Assembly (NCBI GenBank): GCA_910575835.1
Contig: CAJTGB010000035.1
Location: 1-54,816, forward strand
DNA: 54,816 nt
Source: Lachnospiraceae bacterium
GTDB taxonomy: Bacteria > Bacillota > Clostridia > Lachnospirales > Lachnospiraceae
Direction of reading: 5' to 3'
Within the stretch, counting starts at the first letter, position 1. Each line of letters opens with the position of its first letter. The position numbers and the translations under genes were made by a program. Positions 16,729 through 23,439 of the stretch are shown here, piece after piece. Below the pieces are notes generated by a model. The model saw only the letters and a list, made by a program, of their open reading frames with translations. It did no database searches and was not told the origin of the DNA.

Positions 16729-17115
16729 CTACTCTGCCTTAAGCGCGATAACTTCGATCTCGACCAATGCTCCCTGCGGAAGCGCCGCTGCCTGGAACGC
16801 AGATCTCGCCGGATAATTGCCTTCGCTGAAGAATCCCTTATACACCTCATTCATCTTCCCGAAATTCGCAATATCGCTCAGCAGTACCGTTGTCTTCACC
16901 ACATTGTCCATGGTGCATCCTGCCGACTCCAGGATAGACTTCACATTCTCCAAAGACTGCTTCGTCTGTCCCTCGATATCTGTTGCTACGATCTTACCCT
17001 CTGCCGGACAGATCGGAAGCTGGCCTGACAAAAACATCAGATTCCCTGTGTTGATCCCCTGTGAATATGGTCCGATCGCTGCCGGCGCCTTGTCTGTGTT
17101 TAAAATTGTTTTCAT
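16729..17115 (-). CDS. ridA: RidA-family 2-iminobutanoate/2-iminopropanoate deaminase
   Basis: This is a 128-aa trimeric enzyme that hydrolyses reactive enamines/imines such as 2-aminoacrylate, made by PLP ammonia-lyases, to 2-oxoacids and ammonia. The N-terminus APAAIGPYSQGI, the key Arg104 in YPARSAFQ and Glu119 in VEIEVIALK are all present. It has its own promoter (17168-17196) and is divergent from the first YheO-like regulator at the edge of the purine locus. The YgeX ammonia-lyase of that locus produces exactly this class of intermediate, so a role in detoxifying it is a reasonable inference. Confidence 0.93.
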   Translation of the reverse strand: MKTILNTDKAPAAIGPYSQGINTGNLMFLSGQLPICPAEGKIVATDIEGQTKQSLENVKSILESAGCTMDNVVKTTVLLSDIANFGKMNEVYKGFFSEGNYPARSAFQAAALPQGALVEIEVIALKAE

Positions 17116-17167
17116 TGTAATCCTTCTTTCTTAATGATATGATATGTTATTTTATTATTATAATAAT

Positions 17168-17196
17168 AATTTATCACTTTTTAGATAATATGTCAA
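17168..17196 (-). promoter_or_regulatory. ridA promoter
   Basis: On the minus strand TTGACA (17191-17196) and TAAATT (17168-17173) are 17 bp apart, about 50 bp upstream of the ridA start. The -35 is consensus. Confidence 0.7.
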
Positions 17197-17226
17197 GTTA
17201 TAGTACATTATATATAAAATTTTGTA

Positions 17227-17255
17227 TTGAATTTTATCAGATACCGTGAGATAAT
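17227..17255 (+). promoter_or_regulatory. promoter of the first YheO-like regulator
   Basis: TTGAAT (17227-17232) and GATAAT (17250-17255) with a 17-bp spacer lie about 55 bp before the ATG at 17310. A TATAAT nearer the gene (17287-17292) is too close to the ribosome site to be the main promoter. Confidence 0.55.
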
Positions 17256-17309
17256 AAAATTGACTAAAGAAACTTTCAAATATAGCTATAATTGAAATGG
17301 AGTAATGCT

Positions 17310-18008
17310 ATGAGATCTAACAGCCTTCAACAATATATCACTGTTGTTGAATTTCTTGGGAAGACTCTCGGCCCGGATTATGAGGTTGTCCTTCAGGACC
17401 TAAACCCGGAGCATCAAGCTATTGTCGCAATCGCCAACGGTCACATCAGCGGACGTCAGGTTGGAAGCCCCCTAACTGATGCCTCACTTCAAATGCTTTC
17501 ATCCAAGGCCTACGAGTCAAACGATTTTTTATGCAACTACAAGGGGGTTGCCATTAATGGACATGTCCTTCGTTCTTCTACGATGTTTATCAAGGACGAC
17601 GAAGGGAAACCGATAGGATTCCTGTGCATCAATTTCGATGACAGCCGTTTCCAGGAATTGAACGGGAAGCTGCTCACTACTGTACATCCCGGTTCCTTCC
17701 TGACACGCCGTCCGGTCGAACATGACGCCGTCCAGGAGCCACCCGCTAACATGCCCGCTTCTATGGATGCGATCACAGAGAACTTCTCTATGGATATCTC
17801 GTCACTCATGCAGAAGATCTTCGATGACGCCACCGCATCGCTGACAACGCCGATCGACCGGCTGAACCAGCATGAACGCAAGGATATCATCGAACAGCTT
17901 CAGGAGCAGGGATTATTCCAGCTTAAGGGCGCGATTTCTTTCGTCGCAAAGAAATTCTCCTGTTCCACTGCAACGATATACCGCTATCTGAGCGAAGTCA
18001 GCGACTAG
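17310..18008 (+). CDS. YheO-like PAS/HTH transcriptional regulator (first copy)
   Basis: This is a 232-aa regulator with an N-terminal YheO-type PAS domain (YEVVLQDLNPEHQAIVAIAN through GFLCINFD, about 25-120). Its C-terminal DNA-binding domain ends in KKFSCSTATIYRYL. Family members sense small molecules, but ligands are mostly unknown. The start is the ATG at 17310, with GGAG 7 nt upstream. It converges with the ferredoxin gene that ends the minus arm of the purine locus and is divergent from ridA. A second protein of the same family lies at the other end of that arm. Confidence 0.9.
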   Translation: MRSNSLQQYITVVEFLGKTLGPDYEVVLQDLNPEHQAIVAIANGHISGRQVGSPLTDASLQMLSSKAYESNDFLCNYKGVAINGHVLRSSTMFIKDDEGKPIGFLCINFDDSRFQELNGKLLTTVHPGSFLTRRPVEHDAVQEPPANMPASMDAITENFSMDISSLMQKIFDDATASLTTPIDRLNQHERKDIIEQLQEQGLFQLKGAISFVAKKFSCSTATIYRYLSEVSD

Positions 18009-18023
18009 ATACCTAATGCAGCA

Positions 18024-18060
18024 ATAACCACCAGCCTGGCATCTCCGGACTGATGGTTAT
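18024..18060 (+). terminator. terminator between regulator and ferredoxin gene
   Basis: An 11-bp stem with one G-U pair (18024-18034 with 18050-18060) sits 15 bp after the regulator stop and just before the convergent ferredoxin stop. The T-run is weak. It probably serves both genes. Confidence 0.55.
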
Positions 18061-18078
18061 TTGATAGTTATTATATCC

Positions 18079-18561
18079 CTATGTCAGAATCCCTCTCAGA
18101 TCTATAATCGCTCCCCGCGGACACTTCACCGCACACATCCCGCAGCTTAAGCAGACGTCTTCATCGATCCTGGCACAATTCTCTATAACTTTTATCGCCT
18201 CTGCCGTACAAGTCTTCTCACAGATCCCGCAGCCGATACAGCTTGCCGCGCAGACCTCTCTTGCTTCCTTCCCTTTATCCTGATTCGAGCACCTGACCAC
18301 GATATAGTTTGCACATTCGTGAATATGTATCACCTGCTGCGGACAGGCCTTCACGCACATACCGCAGGCGGTGCAGCGCTCCTCGTCAACCTCGGCGACA
18401 CCTTTCTCATTCAGGGAGACAGCGCCGAACTTGCAGACCGCGGTACAGTTGCCGCAGCCTACGCAGCCGTACCTGCACTTGAAGCCCGCGCTGGCCGGAC
18501 AGTCGCCGTTACATGCCACCGCCGCCGCACGGTAAGGAAATCTCTTCTTCACTGCCATCAT
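18079..18561 (-). CDS. polyferredoxin (multiple 4Fe-4S) electron carrier
   Basis: This is a cysteine-rich protein of about 160 aa. Motifs in order are CVGCGNCTAVC near residue 32, CTACGMCVKACPQ, CIGCGICEKTC and CLSCGMCAVKCP, i.e. three to four 4Fe-4S sites. Part of it resembles the ferredoxin domain of RnfB. The start is the ATG at 18561, which overlaps the xanthine dehydrogenase stop (ATGA), so production is coupled to that enzyme. The dehydrogenase lacks an FAD subunit in this locus, so this protein is a good candidate for carrying its electrons. That function is inferred from position. Confidence 0.85.
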   Translation of the reverse strand: MMAVKKRFPYRAAAVACNGDCPASAGFKCRYGCVGCGNCTAVCKFGAVSLNEKGVAEVDEERCTACGMCVKACPQQVIHIHECANYIVVRCSNQDKGKEAREVCAASCIGCGICEKTCTAEAIKVIENCARIDEDVCLSCGMCAVKCPRGAIIDLRGILT

Positions 18562-21143
18562 GATCCCTTCCTTTCGTATGGTGTGCCGGAGATAGGCAGG
18601 CAAAACCTGCGCTCCCCATCCAGCCGGTAATATGCGTCCGTCACTGCCGGAGCCGTCGGGATCGATGTGATCTCCCCGATACCGATCGCACCGCAGGCAA
18701 CATTAAGTCCCGGCTTATCGATGACGACCGCCTTGATCTTCGGAATCTCATGGGCGCGGAACAGCCCCAGGGCGCCGAACTTCTCCGTCGGTCTGCAGTT
18801 CTCGTCGATAGGATATCTCTCGGTCAGCGCATATCCCAGGGACATCACCACGCCGCCCTCGATCTGTCCCTCGCAGGACAGCGGGTTCACCGCCTTGCCC
18901 ACATCATGCGCCGCTATCACAGTATCGATCTTCCTGCTCTTAGGATCCAAGATACATACCTGAGTCGCATATCCGTAAGCCACGTGTGATACCGGATTCG
19001 GTACGTCCGCTCCCAACGGGTCTGTCTTGGCCAGATATTCTCCATAGAACTCCTGCCCGGTAAGATCGGCAAGGGTCCTTCCATCCTTTTTCGCTTCCAT
19101 CAGCTTCCCGCATGCGCGCCTTACCGCTTCTCCTGTGATCATCGTCTGCCTGGAACCGGAAGTCGTGCCGGAATCCGGTGCGATCCAGGTATTGCTGCGC
19201 TCATAGACGATATCCTCCCGCTTAAGATCCGTATTGCTGACTACCATCTGGACAAGCACCGTTCCAAGCCCCTGCCCGATACAGGACGCGCCGGCATAGA
19301 TATGAAGCTTGTGGTCTTCCTCCACGATAAGCTTCGCCCTGCCCCAATCCGCAAGCCCGACACCAACGCCGGCATTCTTAAGGGCACAGGCCAGACCTAC
19401 TGGTTTTCCGGCTTTCATTGCCGCGTCATATTCTTCCTTAACCGCCTCCAGGGTCTCCACAAGCCCGGTGGATTCATCCACGATCTGTCCGTTAGGCAGC
19501 ACGCCGCCCGGACGGATGGCATTGCGGCAGCGGATCTCCCACGGCGTGATCCCGATCTCATCCGCCATCATGTTCAGCAGCGTCTCGACCGCAAAACAGG
19601 TCTGTGTCACACCGAACCCGCGGAAGGCTCCTGCCGGAGGATTATTGGTATAGTACGCCGTCCCTTCGATCTCGAAGTTCTCATACGCATACGGTCCCGC
19701 CGCATGGGTACACGCCCGCTCCAGAACCGGACCGCCAAGCGAAGCAAACGCTCCTGTATCGGAAGCTACCTTTGCCTTGACTCCGAGTATCTTCCCGTTC
19801 CCGTCGCATCCCATCGTAAAATCCATCACGAAATGATGGCGTTTCGGATGGATCAGCAGAGACTCCGCCCGCGTAAGCCTTACCTTCACCGGACGCCTGG
19901 TATGATATGCGATCAGCGCCGCATGATGCTGCACCGTCATATCCTCCTTGCCGCCGAATCCTCCGCCTACCAGCGCATTCTCGGCCTTCACCTTATCCGT
20001 TCCAAGCATCAGGCTGCACTCATGGTAGGTACAGTAAGCATCCTGATCCGTGGAAATAATCCTCACATCTTCATCCTCATCAATATACGCCACGGCACAT
20101 TCCGGCTCTAAGAATGCATGCTCGGTCCACGGCGTCTCAAAATGCTGCGTGATCACGTGCTCTGCGCTCTCTATCGCCTTCCGGGCATCTCCGCGGCTTA
20201 CATGCTTATACGCCTGGACATTGGATTCTTCCTCGTCAAATACACGCGGAGCATCCTGTCTTGCCGCCTCTTCTATACTATGTACTGCTAAAAGCTCCTC
20301 GTACTCCACCTTGATCAGCTTCTTCGCCTTCAAAACCGTATCCATATCTTCGGCAGCCACCAGTGCAACGGCGTCTCCCAGGTAATGAGTCAATCCGCCC
20401 ACCGGGATCAGTGTATACTGATCGTGCTTCAGATGCCCGATCTTATTCTCTCCCGGGATATCCTTTGCCGTCAGGACGGCTATCACGCCGGGCAGCGCTT
20501 TTGCGGCCGCCGTGTCAATGGACAGGACCCTGGCTCTTGGATATCTGCTTCGAAGCGCCGAACCGTAACACATTCCTTCCATATAGAAGTCATCTGGATA
20601 TTTCCCATATCCAAGAACCTTCTCCTCCACGTCAAGGCGATGTACCCGGGAGCCGATCTTCCAGTCATCCTCGCTCTTTTCGGGTATCACACCTTCCCGC
20701 AGAATCTTCGCCGACAGCTTTACCGCGGCAATGATCTTCACATATCCTGTGCAGCGGCAGTAATTATTCCGAAGCGCATATCTGATCTCTTCCTCGGTAG
20801 GCTCTGGATTCACATCCAGCAGCGCCTTCGTGCACATCACCATGCCCGGAATACAGAACCCGCACTGAACCGCGCCTGCTTCGCCGTAAGCATAGGTGAA
20901 TACCTTGGACTCCCAGTCGCTTAAGCCTTCAACAGTCAAGATCTCCTTACCTTCAAGCTTGTCTGTGGTAGGAACGCATGCCTTGCAGGTCTTCCCGTCT
21001 ATGATAACGGTACATGCGCCGCAGGCTCCCTGGCTGCACCCGTCTTTTACCGATGTCAGGTGCATCTCATCCCGCAGGAACCGAAGAAGCGATTGCTTCT
21101 TATCAGTCGCAGCGGCCTGACCGTTTACTGTAAATGTATACAT
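18558..21143 (-). CDS. xdh: selenium-dependent-type xanthine dehydrogenase (fused 2Fe-2S and molybdenum domains)
   Basis: This is an 861-aa molybdenum hydroxylase acting on purines (xanthine/urate or hypoxanthine/xanthine interconversion). The N-terminal 2Fe-2S domain has cysteines 36, 41, 44 and 53/56. The second cluster has QCGFC (94, 97) and CRC (129, 131). Mo-pterin segments include GGGFGGKEDMTVQHHAAL and PAGAFRGFGVTQTCFAVE. The C-terminal GIGEITSIPTAPAV holds the catalytic Glu. Length and domain order fit the selenium-dependent xanthine dehydrogenase family, and maturation genes yqeB and yqeC are close by. No FAD-domain subunit is encoded here. Selenium is a cofactor ligand, so no in-frame UGA is needed, and none is seen. 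Confidence 0.92.
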   Translation of the reverse strand: MYTFTVNGQAAATDKKQSLLRFLRDEMHLTSVKDGCSQGACGACTVIIDGKTCKACVPTTDKLEGKEILTVEGLSDWESKVFTYAYGEAGAVQCGFCIPGMVMCTKALLDVNPEPTEEEIRYALRNNYCRCTGYVKIIAAVKLSAKILREGVIPEKSEDDWKIGSRVHRLDVEEKVLGYGKYPDDFYMEGMCYGSALRSRYPRARVLSIDTAAAKALPGVIAVLTAKDIPGENKIGHLKHDQYTLIPVGGLTHYLGDAVALVAAEDMDTVLKAKKLIKVEYEELLAVHSIEEAARQDAPRVFDEEESNVQAYKHVSRGDARKAIESAEHVITQHFETPWTEHAFLEPECAVAYIDEDEDVRIISTDQDAYCTYHECSLMLGTDKVKAENALVGGGFGGKEDMTVQHHAALIAYHTRRPVKVRLTRAESLLIHPKRHHFVMDFTMGCDGNGKILGVKAKVASDTGAFASLGGPVLERACTHAAGPYAYENFEIEGTAYYTNNPPAGAFRGFGVTQTCFAVETLLNMMADEIGITPWEIRCRNAIRPGGVLPNGQIVDESTGLVETLEAVKEEYDAAMKAGKPVGLACALKNAGVGVGLADWGRAKLIVEEDHKLHIYAGASCIGQGLGTVLVQMVVSNTDLKREDIVYERSNTWIAPDSGTTSGSRQTMITGEAVRRACGKLMEAKKDGRTLADLTGQEFYGEYLAKTDPLGADVPNPVSHVAYGYATQVCILDPKSRKIDTVIAAHDVGKAVNPLSCEGQIEGGVVMSLGYALTERYPIDENCRPTEKFGALGLFRAHEIPKIKAVVIDKPGLNVACGAIGIGEITSIPTAPAVTDAYYRLDGERRFCLPISGTPYERKGS

Positions 21144-21170
21144 CTGTTTCTCACCTTCTTTTTCTGTGAT

Positions 21171-22007
21171 TTACTGCTGCGGATCCCCCGGCGTCCCATT
21201 GACCGGATCGTCTGCCCGCAGACTTTGACTATATGCTGACGAAATCGCTTCTAACACTCCCTGGCCGATACGTCTGGCCTTATCCGATATCTCATAACAG
21301 TAGCTTTCGATCTCTCTGGCGTCGATATCCCCGATCTTAAGCCCCTCTGTCACCTCCACGCCTTCCTGAAGCATACCGCGTACGATCCCGGACATCTTCG
21401 CATAGACCGGAACGCCTCCGGTCCGTGCTACAAGCTGCCCTTTCTTCACCACATCCGCGATCTTTGCAACCGGCTCCATCCGGCCGTCGGCCGATGCCTG
21501 GATCAGTCGTTCCCTCGTATATCCGCCGACCTCTCCCGGTACTCCCGTATTGGGAAGGGCACATCCTCTACTGATCACATGCCCGAGATCTGCTCCTCTC
21601 TGAGTCTCGATTACATAATGGCAGTCAACTCCGGCCTCAAACCCGGGGCCTATAGCGATCACCACCGGTGCGTCTTCCATACCGGTACCGATATTTTTCT
21701 TCGCCATGATCCCGTCTACCAGAACATCCGGCCGGTATTCCTTCCTGATATCCGCATGCTCATCCACGATAACAGCGATCTTGCCGTCCTCAATAACTCT
21801 TTTTGCTTCTTCAAGGCTCTTAACAAGGATTCCTTCCGCGTCTTCAACCCGCGCCTTTCCTTCATAGACCGCCCGGGAGAAGGATACCTCCCTTCTGACC
21901 GCGAGCGGAACCCCGATCTCGGTCATGAGGACTTCATACCCTGCAAGCCAACACTCATACGCAATTCCTGTAGCCAGATCACCGGCTCCCTTTATCAATA
22001 CCTTCAT
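21171..22007 (-). CDS. yqeB: YqeB/EF2563-type selenium-dependent Mo-hydroxylase maturation protein
   Basis: A 278-aa protein of the family found beside selenium-dependent molybdenum hydroxylases. It begins KVLIKGAGDLATGIAYECWL, a dinucleotide-fold-like glycine motif, and contains AIGPGFEAGVDCHYVIETQR and ARTGGVPVYAKMSGIVRGML. The biochemical step is not established. Genetic context in many genomes (with SelD and YqeC) points to installing or handling the labile selenium on the Mo cofactor. It lies 27 bp upstream of the dehydrogenase gene, in the same transcript. Confidence 0.9.
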   Translation of the reverse strand: MKVLIKGAGDLATGIAYECWLAGYEVLMTEIGVPLAVRREVSFSRAVYEGKARVEDAEGILVKSLEEAKRVIEDGKIAVIVDEHADIRKEYRPDVLVDGIMAKKNIGTGMEDAPVVIAIGPGFEAGVDCHYVIETQRGADLGHVISRGCALPNTGVPGEVGGYTRERLIQASADGRMEPVAKIADVVKKGQLVARTGGVPVYAKMSGIVRGMLQEGVEVTEGLKIGDIDAREIESYCYEISDKARRIGQGVLEAISSAYSQSLRADDPVNGTPGDPQQ

Positions 22008-22027
22008 TCACCCGTCCACCTCTGTAA

Positions 22028-23401
22028 TCAATACAATGTATTCCTGCGGATAAACCTTCCGCTTCCCTTCTCTCCAAGGAATCTGTTATCCCTCACGATC
22101 TCACTGCCTCTTAACAATACATGCCGGATCTCTCCTAAGATCCGCATCCCTTCATATGCGGTATAATCGACCGCACTGTGCATCCGTTCATGCGTAAGCC
22201 TGCTGCTTCCCTTAGGATCCATGATGACAAGATCCGCATCTGCTCCCGGCCTGATCAAGCCTTTTTCGGGATACAGCCCATAGATCCTGGAAGGCTCGGT
22301 ACAAAGCGCCCCAACCAACCGGTTCATGGTAATCCTGCCCTTTGCCACGCCCTCAGAAAACAACAGCATCAGACGCTCCTCCACGCCCGGCGCCCCGTTG
22401 GGACAGGCCGTAAAATCATCTATACCCATCTGCTTTTCTTTTCCGTAGTTAAACGGACAGTGGTCCGTCGCAACCACCTGAATACTCCCGTCGGCAAGTC
22501 CTTCCCACAGCGCCTCGCAATCCTGCCTGGTCCTTAAGGGAGGAGACATCACATATTTCAGTCCGTCTTCTCTTCGGTAGCATTCTTCTGTCAAAATCAA
22601 ATATTGCGGGCAGGTCTCCGCGAATATATTCTTCTGGCCATGCCTTCTGGCATCCCGGACCGCCTCTAAGCTCTCCTTACAGGACAGGTGGACGATATAG
22701 ACCGGCGCATCCCCCGCCATCCTCGCAAGCTTAAGCACACGCTCTACGGCCTCCGCCTCCGCAAGATTGGGACGGCTCTTAGCATGATAAAGGGGCGCCG
22801 TCCTGCCCTCGTCCTTATACTTTTTCCTCAGGTACTCAACTACATCATGATTCTCACAGTGGAACGCCGTGACGCCTCCGATCTCCTTCATCTTCTCAAG
22901 GATACGCAGCACATCCGCGTCATTCAGCTTAAACCCGTAGGTAAGATACGCCTTCACACTCGGTATCCCGTCCGAAGCCATCTCTTCTAATTCATTCAGG
23001 ATCCCTTCATCCACGTACTGAGCCGTACCATGGAATCCGTAGTCAACCACTGCCTTTCCTTCTGCCAGCTTCTTATAGACCTCAAACTGATGATGGAGCG
23101 GCACTCCCGCCGGGCCGAACGCCATGTGATCCACGATGGCGGTGGTGCCGCCGCAGGCAGCCGCCACCGTCCCGTCATAGAAATCATCCACCGCACGGGA
23201 GATTCCCACGTCCAGATCCATATGAGTATGCACATCCACGGCTCCCGGCAGGACATAACAGCCTTCGGCATCTATGATCTTAGCGCCCTCCTCTGAAAGC
23301 TTCTGCCCGATGCAGGTGATTTTCCCGTCCCGGATCAGGATATCCGCCTGATAATCCTCCGATTCTGTAAAAATATGTCCGTTCTTTATGATCGTTTTCA
23401 T
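22028..23401 (-). CDS. hyuA: D-hydantoinase/dihydropyrimidinase
   Basis: This is a 457-aa amidohydrolase that opens cyclic ureides such as hydantoins or dihydropyrimidines. The metal site is intact: VDVHTHMDL (His58, His60), the carboxylated lysine in PSVKAYLTYG (Lys150), HCENH, YIVHLSCKE, and the Asp in VATDHCPFNYG. In uric acid degradation loci this gene is required, and a ring-opened purine intermediate is the presumed substrate. It sits between yqeB and ygfK with short spacers, in the minus arm. Confidence 0.93.
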   Translation of the reverse strand: MKTIIKNGHIFTESEDYQADILIRDGKITCIGQKLSEEGAKIIDAEGCYVLPGAVDVHTHMDLDVGISRAVDDFYDGTVAAACGGTTAIVDHMAFGPAGVPLHHQFEVYKKLAEGKAVVDYGFHGTAQYVDEGILNELEEMASDGIPSVKAYLTYGFKLNDADVLRILEKMKEIGGVTAFHCENHDVVEYLRKKYKDEGRTAPLYHAKSRPNLAEAEAVERVLKLARMAGDAPVYIVHLSCKESLEAVRDARRHGQKNIFAETCPQYLILTEECYRREDGLKYVMSPPLRTRQDCEALWEGLADGSIQVVATDHCPFNYGKEKQMGIDDFTACPNGAPGVEERLMLLFSEGVAKGRITMNRLVGALCTEPSRIYGLYPEKGLIRPGADADLVIMDPKGSSRLTHERMHSAVDYTAYEGMRILGEIRHVLLRGSEIVRDNRFLGEKGSGRFIRRNTLY

Positions 23402-23439
23402 ACCGTTTACTCCCAGCCTACTCGCTTAATATCCTGTCT

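Noticed and set aside
19302-20111. 269-codon plus-strand frame opposite xanthine dehydrogenase
   Set aside because: Antisense shadow of a well-supported gene, no start signal, no motif.
18558-21143. Selenocysteine (in-frame UGA) in xanthine dehydrogenase
   Set aside because: The frame is open throughout without UGA, and this enzyme class uses a labile selenium ligand on the cofactor.
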